From Selenomonadales bacterium (GTDB lineage Bacteria; Bacillota; Negativicutes; Sporomusales; UBA7701), in the NCBI GenBank assembly GCA_018434945.1, contig JAHDOI010000077.1:1-44659 (forward strand): a DNA stretch of 44,659 nucleotides. Reading direction: 5' to 3'. Positions 1 through 8,476 of this stretch are shown one piece after another. The notes beneath the pieces are model-generated. The model saw only the letters and a program-made list of their open reading frames with translations, made no database searches and was not told the origin of the DNA. Position 1 is the first letter of the stretch. The number at the start of each line of letters is the position of its first letter. Both the position numbers and the translations under genes were made by a program.

Positions 1-1
1 C

Positions 2-1009
2 AACCTCATGCATATCGGCGATCTGCTGCTGGTCACGCCGGTGCTGCGGACACTCAGGAGCAACTTTCCGGCGGCCCGCATCGCCCTGCTCGCGGACGCC
101 AAGATCGCCGATCTTGTTAAATACAATAAGAATATCGACCAGCTGATCGCCATCGACAAAAAAGGATATCACGATAAGCTGTGGAATTACATAAAGCTAA
201 TCCGGGAGATCAGGCGAGAAAAATTCGATCTCGTAATTAACCTGCACCGTAACGAGCGGGCGTCTTTCCTGGCAGGGCTCAGCGGCGCGGACAAGATCGT
301 AGGTTATTCGACCATCGGCCCTCACCTGCTGTTCGACAAGGTGATGGAAAACCGCAAGAGGATCAAGCACCAGGTCGAGGCCCATTTCGACGTCCTGCGG
401 GAGACTTTGGGAATCACGGCTATCGACGACCGGGGCATCGAAATGTGGCTGGACGAGCCCTCCGAAGCCGAGGCCGCGAGGCTGTGGGCGGAAGAATTCG
501 GAAGAGATGGAACGCCGGTAGTCGGCCTTAACAGCGGCGCAAGCTGGCCGACCAAACGGTGGCCGAAGGAATACTTTGCAGAATTGGCCGACAGGCTGCT
601 CACGGCGGGCTACGGGGTTGCCTTCTTTGGCGGGCCTATGGACGTCGAGCTTGTCCGGGAAACGACAGCGCTGATGATAAATGACGGCCATCCGAAGCTA
701 TCCGTCTTCACCGGCCGGGTCAACCTGCTGGTACTCGCGGCGCTATTAAAAAAATGCGCCGCCCTTGTAACCAACGATTCAGGCCCGATGCACATTGCCA
801 CGGCGATGGACGTGCCGCTGGTGTCGATCTTCGGCGCCTCGCCGGTGACAGGTTTTTCACCTTATAACGACAAGAGCGTCGTCATCAAGTCGGACGCCGA
901 CTGTCACCCGTGCTACAAGCACCATTGCTACACCCTCCACTGCATGACAGGAATCAGCGTCGACAAGGTGCTTGAGGCGACCCTGGAGATTATAGAGAAA
1001 AGAAAGTAA
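2..1009 (+). CDS. Glycosyltransferase family 9 (heptosyltransferase-type), 5' truncated by window
   Basis: Cytoplasmic glycosyltransferase of the ADP-heptose:LPS heptosyltransferase family (GT9), which adds sugars to a lipid-linked core or surface glycan. The first residues visible, NLMHIGDLLLVTPVLR, are the family's N-terminal nucleotide-binding loop (usually preceded by about eight residues), so the real start lies upstream of the window and the ATG at 8 is internal. The C-terminal donor-binding signature is present: VTNDSGPMHIATAMDVPLVS, then FGASPVTGFSPY. The C-terminal tail has a cluster of cysteines and histidines (CHPCYKHHC), often seen in GT9 proteins. It is followed 23 bases later by an O-antigen ligase/polymerase-type gene, which fits LPS-like assembly. 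The acceptor and donor cannot be read from the sequence. The family call is secure; heptose specificity is not. Confidence 0.9.
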   Translation, partial: NLMHIGDLLLVTPVLRTLRSNFPAARIALLADAKIADLVKYNKNIDQLIAIDKKGYHDKLWNYIKLIREIRREKFDLVINLHRNERASFLAGLSGADKIVGYSTIGPHLLFDKVMENRKRIKHQVEAHFDVLRETLGITAIDDRGIEMWLDEPSEAEAARLWAEEFGRDGTPVVGLNSGASWPTKRWPKEYFAELADRLLTAGYGVAFFGGPMDVELVRETTALMINDGHPKLSVFTGRVNLLVLAALLKKCAALVTNDSGPMHIATAMDVPLVSIFGASPVTGFSPYNDKSVVIKSDADCHPCYKHHCYTLHCMTGISVDKVLEATLEIIEKRK

Positions 1010-1032
1010 TCGTTTGCAATGGGAGAGAGAAT

Positions 1033-2205
1033 ATGCCAGCAGTCGCCCGGTTGGATACCGTCATCAAGTATCTGGTGCTAGCCTTCGCCGCCGTGATGGG
1101 TTTCTCCCGCGGCGGCATTCATACTGTCGTCTGGCTGCTGATCGTGGCTGCGGCTATCCGCTTCTGCCTGCGGCCATTCCCCATCCCGTTGGACAAGGAT
1201 CTGAAAAGGGCTATGCTGCTGTTTTTCGGGGCGCTGGCATTAGCTACGCTTTTCTCCAGCGATATCGCGGCAAGTCTAAGATTCCTTGGCTTAACCATCG
1301 TCAAAATCCTGCCGTTTTTTATCGTTTTGGCATTCGTTAAAGAGCGGAAAGTCGCCGAGCAGGCGACGATTATGATGGCTGGTTCAATTCTAATCGGCGC
1401 GGCGATTGTCATCTGCCAGGGGCTTAATGGCAAATTCCGCGTGGGGGGCACGCTGGGAGTGATGGACTTCGCCGGCATTGTCGGATTGCTCGTACCGGTA
1501 CTGCTGGTAAAGGCTTTCGAAGAAAAGACGGGCAGGGCATTGCAGATTCTTTTCGTCATGGCTGCTGTTGCGGCGATGGTGGCGATGATGTTCAACGGTA
1601 CCAGGGCCGTGTGGATTACGGTGGTGGTAAGCTGCGTACTATACGCAGCAGTTAGTTTAATCGTCAACGGGCGCCGCGGCCGCTGGGCCACGTTGACGGT
1701 ATGCGTCATGCTAGCGGCTACCGCGTTTACTTTCGCGACCAGCGCCGACCTAAACAAACGGTTGCAATCGATAGCTGATACGAAAGTAAAATCGAACCAC
1801 GAACGACTTATCATGTGGCAATCTGCAGCCGAGACCTTTCTCGACAACTGGCTGATGGGAGTGGGGCCGGCGACGTTACCTACAGTGGCGTTATCCCCGG
1901 AGGAGGAAGTCAGACTCAGGCACAATCCCACATACGGGCATGTACACAACAATTTGCTGCAGATTTTATCGGAGAGCGGAATCGGCGGCGGGGTTGCCTA
2001 TCTATTTCTGTTCTACACGATCATTAAAACAGCTATTAAGAAAATGCAGCAGGCGGTCACACAGAGCTGGGCACTGATCGCCTCGCTATGCACGGTCGAC
2101 TTCCTGATCCACGGCATTTTCGACTACACATTCAACATCCCGACGATCATGTACGGCTACTGGTTCATACTAGGACTGGCGTATGTGAACTTATCGCCAG
2201 AATAA
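1033..2205 (+). CDS. O-antigen ligase / polymerase family membrane protein (Wzy_C / WaaL-like)
   Basis: Polytopic inner-membrane protein of about 390 residues with ten or so hydrophobic segments. Near residues 295-325 it carries the hallmark of the O-antigen ligase family (PF04932): a large periplasmic loop ending in GHVHNNLLQILSESGIGG, with the conserved His and Glu-Ser-Gly. Such proteins either transfer finished O-antigen to lipid A-core (WaaL) or polymerise repeat units (Wzy). A separate Wzy candidate is encoded at 9849, and this gene sits next to a GT9 gene, so the ligase role is preferred; that is inference. The ATG at 1033 is chosen because GGGAGAGAGAA lies just upstream. An intrinsic terminator follows the gene, which makes it the last gene of the upstream transcription unit. 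Confidence 0.85.
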   Translation: MPAVARLDTVIKYLVLAFAAVMGFSRGGIHTVVWLLIVAAAIRFCLRPFPIPLDKDLKRAMLLFFGALALATLFSSDIAASLRFLGLTIVKILPFFIVLAFVKERKVAEQATIMMAGSILIGAAIVICQGLNGKFRVGGTLGVMDFAGIVGLLVPVLLVKAFEEKTGRALQILFVMAAVAAMVAMMFNGTRAVWITVVVSCVLYAAVSLIVNGRRGRWATLTVCVMLAATAFTFATSADLNKRLQSIADTKVKSNHERLIMWQSAAETFLDNWLMGVGPATLPTVALSPEEEVRLRHNPTYGHVHNNLLQILSESGIGGGVAYLFLFYTIIKTAIKKMQQAVTQSWALIASLCTVDFLIHGIFDYTFNIPTIMYGYWFILGLAYVNLSPE

Positions 2206-2229
2206 TAACAGCGCAGAGCAAATGAAAGG

Positions 2230-2275
2230 CCTTTCCATTTCTTACCCATGTGGGATGGAAGGTTTTTTCTTTTTT
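2230..2275 (+). terminator. Intrinsic terminator after the O-antigen ligase-type gene
   Basis: An 8-bp stem is formed by CTTTCCAT-type bases at 2231-2238 and ATGGAAGG at 2255-2262, with one T-G wobble. The loop can form a further CCC/GGG hairpin. It is followed directly by TTTTTTCTTTTTT. This separates the first two genes from the polysaccharide operon beginning at 2327. Stem and U-tract are directly visible. Confidence 0.75.
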
Positions 2276-2326
2276 GTGCAGAATTCAACAGAATCAGATA
2301 CGAATTGACAAATGGGTGGTTAAGAA

Positions 2327-4225
2327 GTGAGCCGGATAGCCAAATCCCTGTTTCTCATGGCGCTCGACGCAATGATTGTAATGACCACGCCGTACTTATC
2401 CTTGTTTTTAAGATTCGAAGGCAGCGTCGAAGCGAAGTACATACTGACGATGCTCGGTTTCCTGCCGCTCATCGTCGCAGTCCGCCTAGCGACCTTCTAC
2501 CTTTTCGGCCTATACAACCGGCTATGGCGGTATGCGAGCATCAACGAACTAGTCGCGATCATCATGGCGGTCACGGCGAGCTCGGTTGTCATCACGGCGG
2601 TGATGTACCTGTCGGGCTCAGGCATACCCCGTTCGATCTACATTATGGCCTGGCTGTTCGACATCGCGCTGATCGGCGGCAGCCGGCTGGGGGTGCGCAT
2701 CCTCTACCATATCCGTCAGCGCCAGGCCAACCGCAGCGTCAACGTCCTGATAATCGGCGCCGGTGACGCGGGGGCGATGATCGCCCGGGAAATCCAGCAA
2801 CGGGTCGGCGACGACAAAAAAGTCATCGGCTTCATCGACGACGACGCAAGCAAGCATAACCAGATGCTGTACGGCACCAAAGTCCTCGGCACGAGGAACG
2901 ACATCGTCCCAATCGTGGCGACCTGCCAGGTGCAAGAGATCATCATCGCCATGCCGTCGATCGGCGGCCACCTGCTGCGGCAAATCATGAAAGAGTGCAA
3001 AAAGACCAATTGCGCAATCAAGGTCGTTCCCGGGCTTTACGAACTGATCGACGGCAAGGCATCGGTTGACCAACTGAGAAACGTCGACCTCGAGGACCTG
3101 CTGCGACGCGAGCCGGTGCGGCTCGACCTAGACGAAATCGCCAACTATCTCGCCGGGAAGAGCGTGCTGGTAACGGGGGCGGGCGGCTCGGTGGGGTCGG
3201 AGATCTGTCGCCAGATCGCCAGAATAGGACCAGCGAACCTGGTGCTGCTGGGCAAAGGCGAAAACAGCATCTACGAGATCGACCGCGAGCTGAAGGGAAA
3301 GTACCCCTCGCTGCCCATAAAACCGGTAATAGCGGACGTAAGAGACGCCACTCGCATTAATAACGTATTTAATACATTTAAACCGGAAGTCGTATTTCAC
3401 GCCGCGGCCCACAAGCATGTCCCCCTGATGGAAACGCAGCCTGAGGAAGCGGTCAACAACAATGTTTTCGGCACCAAGGTCGTTGCCGAGGCGGCCGAAC
3501 GGCACGGCACCACGACTTTCGTAATGATCTCCACCGACAAAGCCGTCAACCCGACGAGCATCATGGGGGCGACTAAACGCCTGGCCGAACTTGTCGTCAA
3601 TAACTTAAGCAAGAACAGCAAAACAAAATTCATCGCAGTGCGGTTCGGAAATGTACTAGGCAGCCGGGGCAGCGTCATCCCGCTGTTCAGGCAGCAAATT
3701 GCGGCCGGCGGCCCGGTAACCGTCACCCACCCGGATATGACACGCTACTTCATGACCATCCCGGAGGCGGCGCAACTTGTGTTGCAAGCCGGAGCAATAG
3801 CCCAGGGCGGGGAAGTATTCGTCCTCGATATGGGCGAGCCGGTCAAAATTCTCGACCTTGCCCACGACCTCATCGAACTGTCGGGCTTCACCCCCGAAAC
3901 CGATATCCCGATCGTCTTCACCGGCATCAGGCCGGGGGAAAAACTGTTCGAGGAACTGCTGACCGCCGAAGAAGGCACGCAGGCGAGCAAACACGAGAAG
4001 ATTTTCGTGGCCAACCTGCGGCCGATCAGCAAAGACAGGCTCAACCGCGGCCTGGAGAAGCTGAAGAAATTTTCGGAAATACAAGATGTCATCGCCATTC
4101 TTGAAGAATTGGTGCCATATTACCGGGAAGCGCGAAGGCAGTACGGCAGCAAGGCCGCCACAGAAGAACAAAGGGAGAAGGAATACGGTGAAACAAGCGA
4201 ACGCCATCAATCAGCAGTCCAATGA
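2327..4225 (+). CDS. Membrane-anchored nucleotide-sugar 4,6-dehydratase (WbpM/PglF/CapD family)
   Basis: Probable UDP-GlcNAc 4,6-dehydratase that makes UDP-4-keto-6-deoxy sugars for amino-deoxy-sugar synthesis. At 632 residues it has the full long architecture: about four N-terminal membrane helices (residues 5-130), a first Rossmann-like domain with VLIIGAGDAG (about 140), and a C-terminal extended SDR domain with the NAD-binding motif VTGAGGSVGSE (about 280). As in WbpM and PglF, the SDR tyrosine is replaced: STDKAVNPTSIMGATKR carries Thr-Asp-Lys and Met-x3-Lys in place of Tyr-x3-Lys. The GTG start at 2327 gives the expected N-terminus; GGGTGG lies 10-15 bases upstream. It overlaps the next gene by 38 bases. 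In P. aeruginosa O5 the homologue wbpM closes the locus; here it opens it. Confidence 0.92.
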   Translation: MSRIAKSLFLMALDAMIVMTTPYLSLFLRFEGSVEAKYILTMLGFLPLIVAVRLATFYLFGLYNRLWRYASINELVAIIMAVTASSVVITAVMYLSGSGIPRSIYIMAWLFDIALIGGSRLGVRILYHIRQRQANRSVNVLIIGAGDAGAMIAREIQQRVGDDKKVIGFIDDDASKHNQMLYGTKVLGTRNDIVPIVATCQVQEIIIAMPSIGGHLLRQIMKECKKTNCAIKVVPGLYELIDGKASVDQLRNVDLEDLLRREPVRLDLDEIANYLAGKSVLVTGAGGSVGSEICRQIARIGPANLVLLGKGENSIYEIDRELKGKYPSLPIKPVIADVRDATRINNVFNTFKPEVVFHAAAHKHVPLMETQPEEAVNNNVFGTKVVAEAAERHGTTTFVMISTDKAVNPTSIMGATKRLAELVVNNLSKNSKTKFIAVRFGNVLGSRGSVIPLFRQQIAAGGPVTVTHPDMTRYFMTIPEAAQLVLQAGAIAQGGEVFVLDMGEPVKILDLAHDLIELSGFTPETDIPIVFTGIRPGEKLFEELLTAEEGTQASKHEKIFVANLRPISKDRLNRGLEKLKKFSEIQDVIAILEELVPYYREARRQYGSKAATEEQREKEYGETSERHQSAVQ

Positions 4226-5546
4226 TTCAGCCGGTAAACTCAAAGAAAAAATCGTCAACCGAACGGCGAAGGTAGGTGTCATCGGCCTCGGCTACGTTGG
4301 ACTTCCGCTGGCGGTGGAAAAAGGCAAGGTCGGCTTCGAAGTTATCGGCTTCGACCGCAACGCCAAACGGGTGGCGCAGGTCAACGCCGGCGACAACTAT
4401 ATCAAGGACGTCAAGGATGAAGACCTTAAAGCGCTGGTTGTCGGTAAAAAATTAGTAGCGACTGATGACTTCGCCCGGCTCAAGGATGTCGACGTCATCG
4501 TAATATGCGTACCGACCCCGCTTACCATCACCCGCGACCCTGACATCTCATACATCGTCAACGTCACCAACGCCATCGCCAAATATCTGCGGAACGGACA
4601 GCTGGTCACCCTGGAAAGCACCACCTATCCCGGCACGACGTCGGAAGTCATACTGCCCGAGTTGGCCGCCGGCGGCAAAGAAGTCGGCAGGGACTTTTTC
4701 CTGGCCTTTTCGCCCGAGCGGGTCGACCCTGGCAACAAACGCTACACCACCCAGAACACTTCCAAGGTGGTCGGCGGCATAACGCCGGCGTGCCTTGACG
4801 TTGCCACCACCTTCTACCGCCAAACAATCTCCCAAGTAGTGCCTGTCTCATCGACCGAAGTGGCAGAGATGACAAAAGTGTTCGAGAATACGTATCGGGC
4901 GGTAAACATCGCCCTGGTCAACGAACTGATGCTGCTGTGCGACCGAATGGGTATCGATATATGGGAGGTCGTGGAGGCGGCCGGCACCAAACCGTTCGGC
5001 ATCCAAACCTTCTACCCGGGACCCGGGGTAGGCGGCCACTGCATACCCATCGACCCGTTCTACCTGACATGGAAAGCCAGAGAATTCGATTTTCACACCC
5101 GGTTTATCGAACTCGCGGGAGAGATCAACATCCAGGCTTCTTATTATGTTATCGATAAAGTCGTCAGGGTGCTGGGCGACAACCGCAAATCGTTGGCCGG
5201 CGCGAAAATCCTCGTCCTGGGCGTAGCCTACAAAAAGGACATCGAGGATTACCGCGAATCGCCGGCGCTGAAAATCATCGACCTGCTGCTTAGGCGTCAA
5301 GCCTCGGTGCAGTATCACGACCCGTACGTGCCGGAAGTCGAAGCACACGAGCCCTACACCTGGAGCTTCCTCAGTACGGACTTGACGCCGGAGGGTCTCG
5401 CTCAGGCGGACTGCGTCGTCATCACGACCGACCATACCAACATCGATTACGACTATGTCGCCGAACACGCCAAGCTGATCGTCGACACCAGGAACGCCTG
5501 CAAGAAGGTAAAGGCTGAGTACCGGCACAAAATCTCCAAGATTTAG
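4188..5546 (+). CDS. wbpA: UDP-N-acetylglucosamine 6-dehydrogenase (WbpA-like)
   Basis: UDP-glucose/GDP-mannose dehydrogenase family enzyme, 452 residues, predicted to oxidise UDP-GlcNAc to UDP-GlcNAcA with two NAD+. N-terminal NAD fold with GVIGLGYVGLPLA (about residues 27-39), a central dimerisation domain, and the catalytic cysteine at 285 in GVGGHCIPIDPFYL. The C-terminal UDP-binding domain contains GVAYKKDIEDYRESPA. The WbpA role rests on the genes that follow (wbpB, wbpD, wbpE). The GTG at 4188 is preferred over an in-frame ATG at 4086 because AAGGGAGAAGGA lies 8-17 bases upstream and the extra N-terminal residues are low-complexity and lie inside the upstream gene. The start overlaps the upstream gene by 38 bases, suggesting translational coupling. 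UDP-ManNAc dehydrogenase (WecC) is the alternative. Confidence 0.9.
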   Translation: MKQANAINQQSNDSAGKLKEKIVNRTAKVGVIGLGYVGLPLAVEKGKVGFEVIGFDRNAKRVAQVNAGDNYIKDVKDEDLKALVVGKKLVATDDFARLKDVDVIVICVPTPLTITRDPDISYIVNVTNAIAKYLRNGQLVTLESTTYPGTTSEVILPELAAGGKEVGRDFFLAFSPERVDPGNKRYTTQNTSKVVGGITPACLDVATTFYRQTISQVVPVSSTEVAEMTKVFENTYRAVNIALVNELMLLCDRMGIDIWEVVEAAGTKPFGIQTFYPGPGVGGHCIPIDPFYLTWKAREFDFHTRFIELAGEINIQASYYVIDKVVRVLGDNRKSLAGAKILVLGVAYKKDIEDYRESPALKIIDLLLRRQASVQYHDPYVPEVEAHEPYTWSFLSTDLTPEGLAQADCVVITTDHTNIDYDYVAEHAKLIVDTRNACKKVKAEYRHKISKI

Positions 5547-5556
5547 GAGCGCAATC

Positions 5557-6609
5557 ATGATGCAATACGGTTTTGGACTTATCGGCTGCGGCCGCATCGC
5601 TAAAAACCACCTGAAAGCGATCACCTCCCTGGAAAACGCCCGTCTGGAAGCGGTGTGCGATATCGACGAGGCCAGGCTTACGGAGGCCAAAGAACAGTAC
5701 GGCTGCCGAACCTATGTCGACTACCGCGAAATGCTAAAAGATCCGGACATCAAAATCGTCACCATCTGCACCCCCAGCGGTCTGCACGCCAAAATGGCCA
5801 TTGACGCCATGGAAGCCGGCAAGCACGTCCTGGTGGAAAAGCCGATGGCCATGTCACTTCAAGAAGCGGCCGCGATGATCGCGGCCGCGGAGAAAACCGG
5901 CGTGAAGCTTGGCGTTGTTCATCAGAACCGGTTCAACAAAGCGATCGTAAAGCTGCGCCGAGCCCTTGAAGAAGGCCAGTTCGGCAAGCTGACCCACGGG
6001 GCGCTTACCGTTCGGTGGCACCGGGACAAGAACTATTACGACCAAGCTCCCTGGCGGGGCACCTGGGCTCAGGACGGCGGCTGCCTGATGAACCAGTCGA
6101 TCCACAACATCGACCTGCTCCAGTGGATGATGGGACCGGTGGAATCCGTATTCGCCTATACCGCCACCAACGCCCGCGACATAGAAGGCGAAGACGCCGC
6201 GGTGGCGGTCCTTAAATTCAAGAACGGCGCGTTCGCCACCGTAGAGGCTTCTACCACCATATACCCCCGCAACCTGGAAGAGACACTGCACATCTTCGGC
6301 ACGACCGGCACGGCCGGCATAGGCGGCGTCGCCGTCAACAAGATTGAGTCGTGGCGGTTCGAGGGCGTGGACGAAGCCACCGTGCTCGCCGACCAGGACA
6401 AAGAACCACCCAACGTCTACGGCTTTGGCCACTACGACACTATTAAAGACTTCATCGATGCGGTGGATAGCGGCCGCCAGCCGGCGGTACCTGGCGAGGA
6501 AGGACGCAAAGCCCTGGAGATCATCCTCGCCATCTACCACTCGGTAAAATACCGGGAAGAAGTAAAGCTGCCTCTGGCGGAAAAGTTCACGATAGGAGTT
6601 GGCTTATGA
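5557..6609 (+). CDS. wbpB: UDP-GlcNAcA 3-dehydrogenase, Gfo/Idh/MocA family (WbpB-like)
   Basis: NAD(H)-dependent oxidoreductase of 350 residues. In the Wbp pathway it oxidises C3 of UDP-GlcNAcA to give the 3-keto sugar that WbpE aminates. The N-terminal Rossmann fold starts with YGFGLIGCGRIAKNH; the family motif HVLVEKPMAMS (about residues 89-99) carries the conserved Glu-Lys-Pro; and the second domain has GGCLMNQSIHNIDLLQWMMG, with the His-x3-Asp typical of this family. An AGGAG site lies just before tandem ATGs at 5557 and 5560; the first is annotated. The stop overlaps the wbpD start (ATGA), so the two are translationally coupled. Known WbpB enzymes recycle NADH using 2-oxoglutarate; whether this one does cannot be read here. 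Confidence 0.9.
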   Translation: MMQYGFGLIGCGRIAKNHLKAITSLENARLEAVCDIDEARLTEAKEQYGCRTYVDYREMLKDPDIKIVTICTPSGLHAKMAIDAMEAGKHVLVEKPMAMSLQEAAAMIAAAEKTGVKLGVVHQNRFNKAIVKLRRALEEGQFGKLTHGALTVRWHRDKNYYDQAPWRGTWAQDGGCLMNQSIHNIDLLQWMMGPVESVFAYTATNARDIEGEDAAVAVLKFKNGAFATVEASTTIYPRNLEETLHIFGTTGTAGIGGVAVNKIESWRFEGVDEATVLADQDKEPPNVYGFGHYDTIKDFIDAVDSGRQPAVPGEEGRKALEIILAIYHSVKYREEVKLPLAEKFTIGVGL

Positions 6610-7361
6610 TCAACCATATCGACCCATCGGCCCGGCTCGGCCAGGGAGTGACCGTCGGCCACTTCTCGGTCGTCGGCCAAAACGCCCAAGTGGGCGACAA
6701 CGTCACCATCGGCAACAATGTCACCATCTGGGACGGCACCGTCATCGGCGCCAACGTCCAGATCGGCGACGGCAGCGTCGTCGGCAAACAGCCGAAGCCC
6801 AGCAAAACCAGCACCGTAAAATACGAAGATGCCCTGCCGCCGCTCGTTATCGGCGCAAATACGACGATCGGCGCCAACGCCGTTATCTACGCGGGCGCCA
6901 ACATCGGTGAAAATGCCCTGATCGCCGACCTCGCCTCGGTGCGGGAAAACTGCAAAATCGGCAACTTTGTCGTCGTCGGCCGCGGCGTAGCGGTGGAAAA
7001 CAAAACGACCATCGGCGACTACACCAAAATTCAGACAGGCGCTTACATCACCGCCTACATGGACATCGAAGACCATGTCTTCATCGCCCCGATGGTCACC
7101 TTCACAAACGACAACTTCATGGGCCGGACAAAAGAACGGTTCAAATTCATCAAGGGAGCCACCGTCAAACGCGGCGCCCGCGTCGGCGGCGGCTCGATAA
7201 TCCTCCCCGGCGTGGTCATCGGTGAAGAAACCTTCGTTGCGGCCGGCGCGCTTGTCACTAAAGACACGGCGGAGCGGATGGTGGTACTCGGCCTGCCGGC
7301 CAAAGAAGCGCGGTCAGTCCCCGACCGCGAGCTGCTGGAAAACCAGGAGGACAAGAAATGA
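6606..7361 (+). CDS. wbpD: UDP-2-acetamido-3-amino-GlcA N-acetyltransferase, left-handed beta-helix (WbpD-like)
   Basis: Acetyl-CoA-dependent N-acetyltransferase of the hexapeptide-repeat family, predicted to acetylate the 3-amino group made by WbpE. Imperfect hexapeptides beginning with I or V (for example VTIGNN, VTIWDG, TTIGAN) run through most of residues 1-220. The insert HVFIAPMVTFTNDNFMG (about 158-174) matches the active-site loop of WbpD/WlbB proteins. At 251 residues it is roughly 60 residues longer than P. aeruginosa WbpD as I remember it; the extra length is additional N-terminal hexapeptide coils plus an insert around residues 60-80. It overlaps the genes on both sides by ATGA. 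The precise substrate is inferred from the wbpA-B-E context. Confidence 0.87.
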   Translation: MINHIDPSARLGQGVTVGHFSVVGQNAQVGDNVTIGNNVTIWDGTVIGANVQIGDGSVVGKQPKPSKTSTVKYEDALPPLVIGANTTIGANAVIYAGANIGENALIADLASVRENCKIGNFVVVGRGVAVENKTTIGDYTKIQTGAYITAYMDIEDHVFIAPMVTFTNDNFMGRTKERFKFIKGATVKRGARVGGGSIILPGVVIGEETFVAAGALVTKDTAERMVVLGLPAKEARSVPDRELLENQEDKK

Positions 7362-8467
7362 ACTCCGCACGGGAAATCCCCTTTATAGATCTAAAATCCC
7401 AGCAGGACCGGATTAAAGAGACGCTGGACCGACGAATCGCCGCCGTGCTCGCACACGGCCAATACATCATGGGTCCCGAGGTTTATGAACTAGAAAAGCA
7501 ACTCGCCGAATACACAGGAGCCAAACATTGCATCTCGGTGGCCAACGGCACCGACGCCCTACTGATCGCCATGATGGCTCTCGACATCAAGACAGGGGAC
7601 GAAGTAATCACCACCCCATTTACCTTCATCGCCACGGCAGAAATGATCGCCTTTCTCGGCGCGACCCCCGTTTTTGTCGACATCGACCCAAGGACATACA
7701 ACATCGATCCCGACCTGATTGAGGCTGCGATCACTCCCCGCACCAGGGCGGTAATGCCCGTGAGCCTCTACGGTCAATGCGCCGACATGGACGCCATCAA
7801 CGCTATCGCAGCGAAGCATGGCCTCGCAGTCATCGAAGACGCCGCCCAAAGCTTCGGCGCCACCTACAAGGGGCGTAAATCCTGCAACCTGTCAACCATC
7901 GGCTGCACTAGCTTCTTCCCCTCCAAACCGCTCGGCTGCTACGGCGACGGCGGCGCATGCTTCACCAGCGACGACGCTCTGGCCGCCAAAATGAGCCAAA
8001 TCCGCCTCCACGGCCAGGACAGACGCTATCATCACCCGGTCATCGGTCTCAACGGCCGGCTCGATACTCTGCAGGCAGCCATCCTGCTTGCCAAGTTAAC
8101 CGTCTTCGAAAACGAAATCGCCGAACGGCAGCGGGTCGCGGCTCGCTATGCAGAACTGCTGGCAGGAGTGGTCTCGCCTCCCTATATCGAAGAATACAAC
8201 ACCAGCGCGTACGCCCAGTTCACCGTCCAAGTCAACAACCGTGAACAAGTCCAGGAAAAACTAAAAACGGCAGGCATCCCCACCGCCGTCCATTATCCCA
8301 TACCCCTCCATCTACAGCCCGCGTTCGCATACCTCGGACTCGGTGAAGGAGCTTTCCCGATTTCCAAATCCGTGGCTAAGCGGGTGATGAGTCTACCGAT
8401 GAACCCGTATCTGACTGAGAAAATGCAATTTGCTGTCGCAACTAGCATAAAAAACTCACCAAGATGA
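7358..8467 (+). CDS. wbpE: DegT/DnrJ/EryC1 aminotransferase (WbpE-like)
   Basis: PLP-dependent sugar aminotransferase (369 residues), predicted to convert UDP-3-keto-GlcNAcA to the 3-amino sugar with glutamate as donor. Seen: IPFIDLKSQQDRIK at the N-terminus, [15 protein letters not shown] (PLP phosphate contact), VIEDAAQSFGA with the PLP-ring Asp, and the Schiff-base lysine in SFFPSKPLGCYGDGGA (about residue 189). Its start overlaps wbpD by ATGA. Codon use changes inside its 3' end: from about 8340 the gene loses the C-ending codon habit of its 5' part, and the AT-rich block starts directly after it. It is clearly paralogous to the aminotransferase at 18349, sharing VANGTDALL and [10 protein letters not shown]. 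Confidence 0.92.
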   Translation: MNSAREIPFIDLKSQQDRIKETLDRRIAAVLAHGQYIMGPEVYELEKQLAEYTGAKHCISVANGTDALLIAMMALDIKTGDEVITTPFTFIATAEMIAFLGATPVFVDIDPRTYNIDPDLIEAAITPRTRAVMPVSLYGQCADMDAINAIAAKHGLAVIEDAAQSFGATYKGRKSCNLSTIGCTSFFPSKPLGCYGDGGACFTSDDALAAKMSQIRLHGQDRRYHHPVIGLNGRLDTLQAAILLAKLTVFENEIAERQRVAARYAELLAGVVSPPYIEEYNTSAYAQFTVQVNNREQVQEKLKTAGIPTAVHYPIPLHLQPAFAYLGLGEGAFPISKSVAKRVMSLPMNPYLTEKMQFAVATSIKNSPR

Positions 8468-8476
8468 GGTATAATC

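Noticed and set aside
2305..2310. TTGACA as a -35 box for the wbpM-like gene
   Set aside because: It lies only about 16 bases before the GTG start, so a -10 box would fall on the ribosome-binding site or coding region.
8470..8475. TATAAT just before wzx as a promoter
   Set aside because: It ends one base before the GTG start and has no -35 at the right distance.
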